Positions 16,230 through 25,003 of a DNA stretch of 38,522 bases are shown piece after piece. The notes below the pieces were generated by a model. It did not search any database. It was given only the letters and a program-made list of their open reading frames with translations, and was not told the origin of the DNA. Both the position numbers and the translations under genes were made by a program. The stretch is taken from the NCBI GenBank assembly GCA_045637095.1, contig JAZTYX010000048.1, positions 1 through 38,522 on the forward strand, given 5' to 3'. Every line of letters starts with the position of its first letter. Position 1 is the first letter of the stretch. The stretch is from UMGS1649 sp045637095 (GTDB lineage Bacteria > Bacillota > Clostridia > TANB77 > CAG-465).

Positions 16230-19200
16230 GATTTCTCGTAAACGTATGCAGAGTCTTGGTTGGTAACTATAAACTTGTTTGCAAATCTATAGATGTTAGA
16301 ATCCTTTTTAGCATACTCACATTCGATACTCTTAAACGATCCTGTGTTTATATTGTAGAAATAGATGTTACCATTTCCAACGTAGTAGAGAGTACTTCCA
16401 TAGAATGCAAGAGATGTACTCAAGGAGCGGTTAAGTGTAAACTCGGTAACTTGCTCAGAATCCTTTTCTATAACGATACCACTTGTAATGTTGTCCTCTT
16501 TGAAAAGAACAATACGTTTTTTAGAAAGTTCGTCATAGCAGATGCCAAGTCGCATGCTTCCGGTAAACTTGTTTTTGGAAATAGAGTATACCTTAGAAGA
16601 ATTACAATATACATCATAGGTGTTTTTATTTGTGTTGTCTTCTACGAAAACGAATTTGTCTCCTTCATCTACACTAAGATTAAGTATAGGGAAGCCAGAT
16701 GGCTTCTTAATGGTATGGGTTTTAACCTCACCAGTAGTAGGATTAAATTCATCTACATAAAGTTCACACTTGTTGTTAGAGGTATAGTAGAGAGCGTTAG
16801 GATTAATCTCAATAGCGCCATTTGCATAGCGCTTGTATACTCTGTATTCCTTCTCAGATTTAATATCAAAGAAGTAAGACGAATTTCCTACGACCACTAA
16901 AACACCAAACTCGTTAACACTTAATGTATCATAACCGTTGATGTTTACAAGAACTCTTTCCTTAAAGATTAGGTTCATTTGGTTGTCTACGTACACATCG
17001 GGTGTAACGATAGCTTTTACCGGGCGATCATATTGTTTGGGAACAAACATGTTATCGCACTTCTTAAGGTGGTTAAGATATTCTTCAAGAATTGAAAGCA
17101 TACTTTCGCGTTTCTTTCCTTCGAAGGTTTCAAGGAAGTACTTGGTAAGTGCTGCAGGTAAGAAGTCCCAACCGATGCTTATGCTTGGAGGCATAATGTG
17201 ATGTTCACCAAGAATAGATAGACCTTGCTTCATGCGTTCTGTTTCGTTCGCAGGAATCTTTTCTATACTTGAAATACCCCTAAAAGGATGGGAGTATGTA
17301 AGGTAATAGAAAGACTGAACTGCAAGTGAATACCAGTCATCCTGAGCGGTGATGTTACCACTTTCAGCAGACGGCGGGTAAATGTACATATTAGTGTACA
17401 TACAGTTTTTAACATCATCAAAGCTCATTCCGTCTATGTCTATAATAAACACATCGGTACCACGGATTAGGACATTTCCACCATTAAGGTCGCCAATGAA
17501 TCCGCCAATGGAATGGAGAAATTCAATTCCCTTACAAACCTTAATAAGAATCTCCACAACTTGTTTTCTTGTATAGCCGTGTTCTTTTACAAAGTCTTTA
17601 TCTTTAAGATTAGAAATCTTGTACGAGTCTTTTACAAACTCTTGAACAAAGCCTTTAAGCGTAACATTGCCACCTTCCTTCATATATAGAAGGGTAGAAG
17701 CAGAGATAATGCGAATGTCTGTGTGTGCGCTGTTGAACTCATCGATGAGCGGGTTCTTTTCCATAGCCTTAGCAAGTATACGAGATTTAAATGCCAAGTC
17801 TACATGAGGCTTGAAAATCTTTTGCACAGTTCCATCTTCGTAAGGATAGATATCTGCTTCACCACCATCAAAGTCTGAGTCCTGTGAACTTAACTTAGTA
17901 AAGTGTGCCTTGTCCTTAAAAGTAATTTGTTTAAGCTTTATGCCATCCTGGTTACAAATAGGACAAAGTGTCCTAGAAGTAGCAAAGGGTTGCATATGTG
18001 TAAAACAGAAATTTTTGTACGTTTCAATTGCACTCTTAATAAGCGCTTCATCAAACTTACAAGCCTTAATGTCATCCACAATAGCTACAAACTTTTTAAG
18101 ACCAAGAGAGTAGACTTTAGCTAAGTAATCGTCCGCGAACATATAACCTAAAAGGTAGTCTTTAAAAATCTCAAGAGTTTTTTCCGCCTTAGACTTTTTA
18201 AGAATTACATCTGTGCTAAGAATAGCACTAGACTCTAACAAAGCAAGGTTGGGGATTAGAATCTCACCCTTGAAATCTTTATGCATCATCATAGTTTCGA
18301 AGATTTCTTTATGTGTACAGATAAACGTTTGGTCTTGAATCTTAGGTAACAACTTCTTGTACATAACCAAAATTGCCTTCAGTCTTTGCACATGCTTGAA
18401 GCTATCTAACGGTATAATATTCTGAACATTGACGTTTGTAACGAGCAACTTGTTAGCAATCATACCGGTAGGAAGTTGTATAAGTCTTGAAGGTCTTAGA
18501 CCGACAAACCCATCATAAAGGTTGTTTTCAAGAGCAACTCTAACTTCATTTACAAAGTTTTTCTTCTGAAGATGTTTATCTACAACATACAAAAGACTGG
18601 AACCATCAGTGTGGTAGTACTTTGCAGCTTTATCCTCAAATGCTACTTCCGTTTCGTATTTTTCTACATCTACTACTTGGAATGTATTTTTGCAGATAGG
18701 ACAAAACTCATCTTTAAGATGCCAGTGGTTATGGAATTTACATTTGCTCATTCCAAGTACAGAACTTAAGAACTGGCTAACTTGATTGGTATAGCTTGTT
18801 CTATTTCGCTGTTTAACCAAGTCGTTATACTCGAATATATCGTAGTTTTTCTTAAAGTCTGCCGAAGCATCAAGCAAGTCCAAGAAGTACAGATAGTACT
18901 CTCTAGGATTTAATCCATTAGACTTGTACGAGTTGTAGTTTAGCTGCGACTCATAGAGAACCGGCATTTTGGAATCTAGTGAAATAAGCAAATGATCGCT
19001 TGTAGGAGAAATGCCTAAGACACTTCTATCATACTGGATATATGTTTCAAGCACGCTGTGAATTACAACATATGCTTCTTGTGTATGAAGAGTGTTAGAC
19101 TTAATAACCTGGTAAGCGTTTTTGAGTCTTCCATAATTCCAAATTACGCCGATTATTTTGTAGTTACCGCTTATAGTTACGCTTTTAGAGATTATTACTT

Positions 19201-20929
19201 TAAGCGGCATAAGATAGGTTTTGCCACGAAGGTTGGGATTTGCAAAGATGTTTTTAAGAGAATTTTTAGAAATCTCTCTAGAGGAGATATACCCCAAACA
19301 TTCATCTAAGTTAATACAACCTTCCTTGGCTTCTTTATCTTTTACAGTTTTAAGAGCAACCTTAAGACTACTTTCAGGAGTATAATCCTTAAAGAAAGCA
19401 ACCTTAGAAAGAAGTGACTCATCATTTGTAGGAAGATTTTCTACAAACTCAACCTGGGATGCATCCAAACCGTTAAAAGTATCATCTTGAGGAGTAATGG
19501 TTACAATGCCGCTATTTACGAACTGGATTAATGCTTTCATAAATATAGGGTGCAAGATTTTAGCAAACTCACACTTGTAAATATCTTTAACATCAATTTT
19601 GTTGTATGTAAGATATTCATAGATTGCAATAAACATTACATATTTATAGTTAAACGGTTCGCTATTTTCAGTTTCGTTAAACGAAATAGAAAGGATGTCT
19701 CCAAAGGTTGGGTAGTATTCTATTCTATCCATCAAAAGAGAAGTAAGGAAATCTGTATCTTTGTAGAACCAGAATTTCTTTGTTTTGTTTTTGCATCTGC
19801 CCCAGTCATCTAAGGTTTTAATGAGAGTTATCAGATTATTCTCGGAAGCATAACAAATTGAAATAGCACCTTTAAGTGTTCTTTCTTTACTCTTGCTAAA
19901 GTAAAGGTATTTACCAATATTTGTAGAAACAAGAATAGAGTAATTAGATACCTTTGTAAGATCATTTAACTCCTTAAGTTTGCTTGTTATCATATCAAAG
20001 TCTTGGTCGTTTTTTACCTTTGCGTAAGTAATATTATCGTTATCTTCATAGATTAAGAAATCATCATTTTCTCTAACCTGTTTTACGGAGGCTTCAAATC
20101 TCTTCTCATCAATAATGAATGCTGTAGAGTGACGATCGTACTTTTTGAAACTAAGCACATCTTCGCCGTAGTTAAAGAGGTCGTGTAAATCCGTAATATA
20201 ATTGTTGTCCAAGGTGTAGCGGATAATGTTAATCTCAAGCTCAAAAGGAATACTACTAGAGTATCTTCTGTTACTTTCAATAAACACACCCATTCTAAGC
20301 CATTCATAGAATGTAGAACTAGAGTTGGTAATAGAATACTTGAACTCTTTGTAAGAGGTGTAATAATCCGACTTAGCAAAGATTATACTAAGGATAATGT
20401 CTATATCGCTTGGAGCGAGAGTCACAGGTTCAAACACCATTGCCATAAACAAGGCGTTAATCCAGTGATCATGTTCAGACAAAAGATACAAGGTGGGGTA
20501 GTGTATGTATACATTTTCCCCAGATGCTCCAAGAAATTCTTTGAAAGTATCTGCAAGAGATACAAGATTTTCAAAGATGCGTCTTGGAGTTGAATCTACT
20601 GTGCGACCTTCATATACGGCAAAGACTGCCTTTTCTGCCTTGTCTACTGTAATAAATTTAAGGCTTGGATATTCGCTAAAAGCTTCAGTTCTAGCTTTCA
20701 ATGCCTTGTAAATGATTCTTGAAAGTTTTTCGTCCGTTATATGGAGTACAATTCTTTCAAGACCATCATACGTATATACAGTTACAAGAGAATTAGAACG
20801 ACCTTTAGTCCACTGCTTATCCATTTTGTAGAGAAGCTTTTTGTATTTGCTTTCACGAATGCTGAAGCTGTTTTCAGATTTGTATGTAGCACTCTTAAAA
20901 ACAGCAGTTGGTTTAAGTAGTGTAAACAT
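16226..20929 (-). CDS. Giant zinc-finger protein kinase-like protein (1567 aa)
   Basis: Last gene of the five-gene operon. Residues 1-700 have no motif I recognise. Then come two Cys/His clusters, CKFHNHW...CPIC (about 729-748) and CFTHMQPFATSRTLCPIC (about 973-990), likely zinc sites. A kinase domain follows at about 1015-1270: Gly-rich DGGEADIY, Lys in VQKIFKP, catalytic loop GDLNGGNVLI (Asp near 1145) and metal-binding DID in FIIDIDGMSF (about 1166). HRD is reduced to IGD and DFG to DID, as in the TerF/YegI-like kinases of vWA/PP2C triads. The last 260 residues are repeated beta strands, propeller-like. The ATG at 20929 has GGAGGG five bases upstream; an ATG four codons earlier overlaps that site. 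No membrane segment. Confidence 0.75.
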   Translation of the reverse strand: MFTLLKPTAVFKSATYKSENSFSIRESKYKKLLYKMDKQWTKGRSNSLVTVYTYDGLERIVLHITDEKLSRIIYKALKARTEAFSEYPSLKFITVDKAEKAVFAVYEGRTVDSTPRRIFENLVSLADTFKEFLGASGENVYIHYPTLYLLSEHDHWINALFMAMVFEPVTLAPSDIDIILSIIFAKSDYYTSYKEFKYSITNSSSTFYEWLRMGVFIESNRRYSSSIPFELEINIIRYTLDNNYITDLHDLFNYGEDVLSFKKYDRHSTAFIIDEKRFEASVKQVRENDDFLIYEDNDNITYAKVKNDQDFDMITSKLKELNDLTKVSNYSILVSTNIGKYLYFSKSKERTLKGAISICYASENNLITLIKTLDDWGRCKNKTKKFWFYKDTDFLTSLLMDRIEYYPTFGDILSISFNETENSEPFNYKYVMFIAIYEYLTYNKIDVKDIYKCEFAKILHPIFMKALIQFVNSGIVTITPQDDTFNGLDASQVEFVENLPTNDESLLSKVAFFKDYTPESSLKVALKTVKDKEAKEGCINLDECLGYISSREISKNSLKNIFANPNLRGKTYLMPLKVIISKSVTISGNYKIIGVIWNYGRLKNAYQVIKSNTLHTQEAYVVIHSVLETYIQYDRSVLGISPTSDHLLISLDSKMPVLYESQLNYNSYKSNGLNPREYYLYFLDLLDASADFKKNYDIFEYNDLVKQRNRTSYTNQVSQFLSSVLGMSKCKFHNHWHLKDEFCPICKNTFQVVDVEKYETEVAFEDKAAKYYHTDGSSLLYVVDKHLQKKNFVNEVRVALENNLYDGFVGLRPSRLIQLPTGMIANKLLVTNVNVQNIIPLDSFKHVQRLKAILVMYKKLLPKIQDQTFICTHKEIFETMMMHKDFKGEILIPNLALLESSAILSTDVILKKSKAEKTLEIFKDYLLGYMFADDYLAKVYSLGLKKFVAIVDDIKACKFDEALIKSAIETYKNFCFTHMQPFATSRTLCPICNQDGIKLKQITFKDKAHFTKLSSQDSDFDGGEADIYPYEDGTVQKIFKPHVDLAFKSRILAKAMEKNPLIDEFNSAHTDIRIISASTLLYMKEGGNVTLKGFVQEFVKDSYKISNLKDKDFVKEHGYTRKQVVEILIKVCKGIEFLHSIGGFIGDLNGGNVLIRGTDVFIIDIDGMSFDDVKNCMYTNMYIYPPSAESGNITAQDDWYSLAVQSFYYLTYSHPFRGISSIEKIPANETERMKQGLSILGEHHIMPPSISIGWDFLPAALTKYFLETFEGKKRESMLSILEEYLNHLKKCDNMFVPKQYDRPVKAIVTPDVYVDNQMNLIFKERVLVNINGYDTLSVNEFGVLVVVGNSSYFFDIKSEKEYRVYKRYANGAIEINPNALYYTSNNKCELYVDEFNPTTGEVKTHTIKKPSGFPILNLSVDEGDKFVFVEDNTNKNTYDVYCNSSKVYSISKNKFTGSMRLGICYDELSKKRIVLFKEDNITSGIVIEKDSEQVTEFTLNRSLSTSLAFYGSTLYYVGNGNIYFYNINTGSFKSIECEYAKKDSNIYRFANKFIVTNQDSAYVYEKS

Positions 20930-20963
20930 ATGGCCCTCCATTAAAATGAATTTGCGTGGAGAG

Positions 20964-21677
20964 TTATACGTTAAAGAAATCGTCGTCTACAATAGCCTGA
21001 TCAGCAGAGGTGTCAGCCGCGCTGTCTTTGCTTGCCTTAGAGAAGAACTCGGACTTCAAGGAGTAGGAGCTTCTAGACTGCTCTTTGCAGCTTTTAGAAA
21101 GTTCACTGCCGAGACAAGCGATAAGTTCCTTTACAGAAGTGATGTTCTTCGTACAGGTAAAGCCAAGTTTTTCGCCGGCTTCGGTTCTAATGGCGTCGCC
21201 AAAAGCAACAAATACCGTGGTAGCATCAAGCGAGTTGAGCTCGGTAACAGCTTGCTTGGCAGCACTCATATATCTACCATTTTCTTCGTTATCTTCGCCG
21301 TCGGTAAAGACAAGGAAGGTAATACGAGCACGTACATTGAGTCTTTTTACAAGCTCGTTGTAGTACGCGATTGTACCCTTTACAGTGCTTACGATAGAAG
21401 AGTAGAGGTGCGTTGCATTGTCTGCACGGTAGCTTGTATCAAAGAAGCGAACTTCTTTAAACGGGCTCATCCGGTAGTAGTTGCTAAATCTCGCTTTGGA
21501 AATTGCGATGGATCCCTTTTCTTCAAACTTAGAAAAGTCATCAAAGAAAGCTTTGTTTGCTTTCTGCATTGCATAGACATGTTCTTCCATAGAACCGGAT
21601 TCGTCGTAGAGCAATGCAATGATGTTGATGTTGTCCGAAGAAAAGTCGTATTTGCTATCAGATATGATGTAGTTCAT
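20964..21677 (-). CDS. vWA-domain protein, TerY-like (237 aa)
   Basis: A single von Willebrand A domain with a complete metal-ion-dependent adhesion site: Asp25-x-Ser27-Gly-Ser29 (YDESGSM), Thr89 (NATHLY) and Asp126 (FTDGEDN). TerY-type proteins in tellurite-resistance-like systems have this layout and work with a PP2C phosphatase and a kinase, both in this operon. The last 40 residues are Ser/Ala/Asp-rich and end DDDFFNV. Start at 21677 is set by GGAGGATA upstream; a longer reading frame reaches into the previous gene without a better site. One-base gap to the upstream gene and 34 bases to the kinase. Cytoplasmic, no signal peptide. Confidence 0.85.
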   Translation of the reverse strand: MNYIISDSKYDFSSDNINIIALLYDESGSMEEHVYAMQKANKAFFDDFSKFEEKGSIAISKARFSNYYRMSPFKEVRFFDTSYRADNATHLYSSIVSTVKGTIAYYNELVKRLNVRARITFLVFTDGEDNEENGRYMSAAKQAVTELNSLDATTVFVAFGDAIRTEAGEKLGFTCTKNITSVKELIACLGSELSKSCKEQSRSSYSLKSEFFSKASKDSAADTSADQAIVDDDFFNV

Positions 21678-21678
21678 A

Positions 21679-23166
21679 TTAAATATCCTCCAATAATTTA
21701 TATTCTCCAAAATTTGTTTCAAGATTTTTGAAACCGTTAAAGTATGCGTGATTCAGATAAACTCTGTTACCTGATACATGGAAATCTAAATACAGATTCC
21801 TAAGTTCGTATGATACGGTTTGAAGATTGTTATCCTCACATTCCATAAAAAGAATGTATTTCTTTTTCTTGCTACCGTGATACGAAAGAAGTTTCTGTTT
21901 TTCAGACCTTATGAAAAAGTCTGAGTATTCTGTGTACTTGCTGCTTATTGTTACAAACTTGCTGTGTACAAAATTAAAGATTGTGTTTACAGACACCTTG
22001 AGTACGTCGTCATACAGTTCAAAGATTTTGGTAAGAAAAAAGAATTCTCGCCACGAGATATCTTCCTTAAATCCTCTTAAAACATCCGTTAAGATTTTAG
22101 CACGGTTAGTTTCAAGCATAGAAAGAAGAGAAATCGCGGTGTTCTTTACACTTACGGTATTCTCAGGATTGCAACATGTGATAAAGCTAGGAAGAGGAAA
22201 TACAAATTCCACTCCGCTGTTATCTGCAATGTTGTCTACTGTGTTTTCAAACTGAATAAGCTCTACAAAGAAAGCCGAATCAGAGAAAGTAGTAGCATAA
22301 TTCCTAAGTCTACTTTGCAACTTTTGACAGCATGAGATGATATGACCATCCTTGATGTTAGTTGTAATGTAGTTTTGGTAGTGCTCCAAATCTTCGATAA
22401 AGTATTTGAAAACAAGATCATCATACTCAGTTTCGATGAATAAGTTATAGAATTTTGAGTTGTTGTTTTTGTACTCATCGAAAGTATCTGCTAAGCTACA
22501 CCTTAAAGAAGATTTGAAGAAAATATATTCTGCGTATATAACGTAGTTTAGAAATTCTTCCTTTTTTCTGGTGTCAGCTAAAAAGAAACGTTCACCTTTA
22601 GCTTTGTTAAAGAGAGTTGTAAGAGAACTTACAGCGTTGTTAAGTTGAGATGCAACCACGTGATTTTCGCGGTTAGTATCTAAAAGAGCGTTGTAGAACT
22701 GATTTAGTTTCAACATCAGCTTCGAGAACTTGTCTTTGTAAATGTTGTAATTAACAACTAACTCTACAAAATCTTTAATCTCTATTTCTAAGTTAGAAAC
22801 TGTAATAAGTCTACCAGATTCACACTCTGGATCGATAGCAAAGGTAAGTTCACCATTTAGACCATCAGAGTATTTAGAAAGTTCTGTTTCGTATTCTTTC
22901 CGTTCTGCATTTATCCTTTCGAGATAGTGTAGATATTCACTAGGAAATTGAAGAGAGAAAACTTTTATATACTGCTCAAGATAGTTAAGTTTTTCATAAA
23001 CTATGTTGCGCATTTTGAATTTTTCTGCTTCTTCAAGTTCTTTTGTAAGTTCCTCTACAGAGGGAATATCGTCTATAACTATCTCTTTTTTAGGTTCATC
23101 AGAATTTTTGGATTTTATGCGAAACACTTTCTTAAAGAAATCTTTAAGTTTTTCAAAGAATCGCAT
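21679..23166 (-). CDS. Unknown helical protein of the triad operon (495 aa)
   Basis: No family recognised. Begins MRFFEKLKDFFKKVFRIKSK, a basic aromatic amphipathic helix that could touch membrane or a partner. Residues 30-330 look almost wholly helical, including EELTKELEEAEKFKMRN and many Leu/Tyr/Phe heptads; residues 330-440 remain helical; the last 60 residues (KKKKYILFMECEDNN, VYLNHAYFNGFKN) alternate in a beta pattern. No zinc, P-loop or membrane motif. AAGGAG upstream, 10 bases after the degenerate vWA gene and one base before the TerY-like gene, so it is a core part of the system, perhaps a scaffold (inference). Confidence 0.75.
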   Translation of the reverse strand: MRFFEKLKDFFKKVFRIKSKNSDEPKKEIVIDDIPSVEELTKELEEAEKFKMRNIVYEKLNYLEQYIKVFSLQFPSEYLHYLERINAERKEYETELSKYSDGLNGELTFAIDPECESGRLITVSNLEIEIKDFVELVVNYNIYKDKFSKLMLKLNQFYNALLDTNRENHVVASQLNNAVSSLTTLFNKAKGERFFLADTRKKEEFLNYVIYAEYIFFKSSLRCSLADTFDEYKNNNSKFYNLFIETEYDDLVFKYFIEDLEHYQNYITTNIKDGHIISCCQKLQSRLRNYATTFSDSAFFVELIQFENTVDNIADNSGVEFVFPLPSFITCCNPENTVSVKNTAISLLSMLETNRAKILTDVLRGFKEDISWREFFFLTKIFELYDDVLKVSVNTIFNFVHSKFVTISSKYTEYSDFFIRSEKQKLLSYHGSKKKKYILFMECEDNNLQTVSYELRNLYLDFHVSGNRVYLNHAYFNGFKNLETNFGEYKLLEDI

Positions 23167-23176
23167 GAGTTTCTCC

Positions 23177-24115
23177 TTATTTATAGAAATTAGATTCGAT
23201 GTGACCTATAACAGGGAAACCAAGGGCAGCGGCCTTAACGGTATGAATGTCCTTAAGACAGAAATACTTTATTGCCTTAACCTTATTGGTTTTTGAAATA
23301 GTTCTTAAAAGAATGCGAGGATTGTGCTTGCATTCATCAGTCTTAGCTGTTCCGATGAAGATGATACGAACTTCCTCTAACATATACTTCTTTAAATCCA
23401 CATCAAAGGATTTGTAAAGAGTAACATAGTCTTTTACAAAATTGTTGATATGAGTTAACGTAGCGTATATGTCAAACTTAGTTTCAGCTTTTTCATCAAG
23501 AGTAAGAAGGGGAGAAACAAGGTCTTTGCCCTTAAGAGTATCTCCTTTAAGCAGTTCAGAATGTTTTGTAGCGTTGCCAAAACGGATAAACATAAAGAAT
23601 TCATCTTGGTTATCTGTGACAATTTTATTGATGAGTCTTGTAATCTCGGTTTTGTAACTTACAGTTTCTTCTGAAGCTTCAACTACGATGATGATACCGC
23701 TTCGTTTTTCATATAACGGTTTAGGTGTATATGTTTTGTACCACGGTTCGGGTTTCTCACCGGGTTTAAGTGGTTCAGCAGGACCTCTATAAGCATCAAC
23801 TCTTTCTCCGGGTTTAACAGGAGTAATAGGTGTGCGGTAAGGTTCTGTAGGACCTATGTGGTTTTCCGGAAATGCCGGACCATCGTAAAAATCTGTTTCT
23901 TCAGCTCCATATCCATAAGCGTGTTCGGGTGGATATACAGGTACTTTTTTTACCGGTTTGGATGCCGGCTTTTGTACGGGTGCAGGAGTAACAGGTGTTA
24001 CTTTAGGCTGAACCACAGCAGGCTTCTTTGGTGACTGACCGAACACTTGCTCTATGGGATCAACCACAGGATTTTGTGTTTCATCAGGTCTTTTCTTCTT
24101 GTTAAATAATCCCAT
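23177..24115 (-). CDS. Proline-rich protein with degenerate vWA domain (312 aa)
   Basis: Residues 1-140 are a disordered Pro/Lys/Gly region starting MGLFNKKKRPDE, with repeated GP.EP / PVKPGE motifs (TPVKPGERVD, EPLKPGEKPE). Residues 145-312 follow the vWA strand and helix order: GIIIVVEASEETVSY in place of DxSxS, FFMFIRFGN, TKFDIYATLTHIN, VRIIFIGTAKTDE and AIKYFCLKDI. The MIDAS Asp is Glu or missing, so metal-dependent ligand binding is doubtful. Two ATGs are adjacent (24118 and 24115); the second is better placed after AAGGAG. Sits between the PP2C and the helical protein. Likely an adaptor or pseudo-receptor (inference). Confidence 0.65.
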   Translation of the reverse strand: MGLFNKKKRPDETQNPVVDPIEQVFGQSPKKPAVVQPKVTPVTPAPVQKPASKPVKKVPVYPPEHAYGYGAEETDFYDGPAFPENHIGPTEPYRTPITPVKPGERVDAYRGPAEPLKPGEKPEPWYKTYTPKPLYEKRSGIIIVVEASEETVSYKTEITRLINKIVTDNQDEFFMFIRFGNATKHSELLKGDTLKGKDLVSPLLTLDEKAETKFDIYATLTHINNFVKDYVTLYKSFDVDLKKYMLEEVRIIFIGTAKTDECKHNPRILLRTISKTNKVKAIKYFCLKDIHTVKAAALGFPVIGHIESNFYK

Positions 24116-24125
24116 CATGTTCTCC

Positions 24126-24782
24126 TTATATCAGAATAGTAATGTCATCAAAGAACTGGCTTTGATTAGAGCGGATGATACCCTCAGGAGAATACTTAGT
24201 ATCCGTTCCTAAAATTAAGGCATCAAAATCCACATCGAGTTTTTTGTCTGCGATTGGTGCAATACCATCCGAAGCAATACCTACAAGCCTAAAGTCTTTC
24301 TTGGAATATTCGAAAGTCTTAAACTTAAGGGGCTCCTCATAGGTTGTTGTTGGAATCTTGGTGTATGCAAAGTACGGGGGAGTTTTGCCATAGAAGAGGC
24401 GAGTATAACTTACAGCGTCTTCGTGGTTTACGGTTATGATATAACCATCTCCAATGAACTTTACTATGTACTTATCCTCGGTTTCAAAACAAGCTATGAT
24501 GGTAAAGAGTAAATTGTTTGCGATGAAATCGTTTGCGCTTTCCGCGTCGGTGATAGAAAGAATAGAGTCAAAAGCCTTACGGACATTTGCTTCGAATTCA
24601 TTTACATCAAACCGGTTGGGAAGCTTTGCGAAAGCCTGTACAAAAAGTCTAGTTCCTACCTCAGAAAATTCGGCAGAACTGCAACCATCCGTAACAAGTT
24701 TCAGGTTGTTTTCCATGTAACAGAAATCTTGATTGTTTAGGCCATTTAGATAATGACCATTTCCTTGTCTACATATTCGCAT
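24126..24782 (-). CDS. PP2C-family protein phosphatase (218 aa)
   Basis: First gene of the operon. PPM/PP2C metal-site residues are in order: NQD with Asp19, VTDG with Asp32 (here DGCSS rather than DGMGG), GDG at 111-113, SDG at 171-173 and the C-terminal FDDIT with Asp212/Asp213. The fold is short (218 residues versus about 240-250) and lacks a sensor or membrane part. It would remove phosphate from Ser/Thr, opposing the kinase four genes downstream. TAGGAGGTG lies 6 bases before the ATG. Phosphatase plus vWA plus kinase is the known TerY-P type triad. Confidence 0.85.
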   Translation of the reverse strand: MRICRQGNGHYLNGLNNQDFCYMENNLKLVTDGCSSAEFSEVGTRLFVQAFAKLPNRFDVNEFEANVRKAFDSILSITDAESANDFIANNLLFTIIACFETEDKYIVKFIGDGYIITVNHEDAVSYTRLFYGKTPPYFAYTKIPTTTYEEPLKFKTFEYSKKDFRLVGIASDGIAPIADKKLDVDFDALILGTDTKYSPEGIIRSNQSQFFDDITILI

Positions 24783-24836
24783 ATAGACACCTCCTAAAAT
24801 TTAATTAAATTTGCTATTAATATAAATTGCGGAAAA

Positions 24837-24865
24837 ATTATATCATAAAATACTCAAAAATTCAA
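24837..24865 (-). promoter_or_regulatory. Promoter of the PP2C-vWA-kinase operon
   Basis: Minus strand TTGAAT (24865-24860) and TATAAT (24842-24837), 17-base spacer ending TGA (extended -10). A leader of about 47 bases precedes the PP2C start. Confidence 0.75.
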
Positions 24866-24948
24866 TATTATGTAACCTTTCTTTAGTAATAATATATAAA
24901 AATAAATAGAAGATAGAATGTTAAAAAAATATATAATAAATAAATAGT

Positions 24949-24987
24949 AAAAAAGGAAAGAAGCACAGTATTTTAATACTGTGCTTC
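24949..24987 (-). terminator. Terminator of telA
   Basis: Perfect 13-base arms GAAGCACAGTATT / AATACTGTGCTTC, followed on the minus strand by TTTCCTTTTTT. It separates telA from the five-gene operon. Confidence 0.9.
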
Positions 24988-25003
24988 AAAGGGGGATTTC
25001 GCC

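Noticed and set aside
20841..21731. 296-codon open frame on the plus strand across the vWA gene
   Set aside because: Antisense to a protein with a full MIDAS motif; composition is that of a shadow frame.
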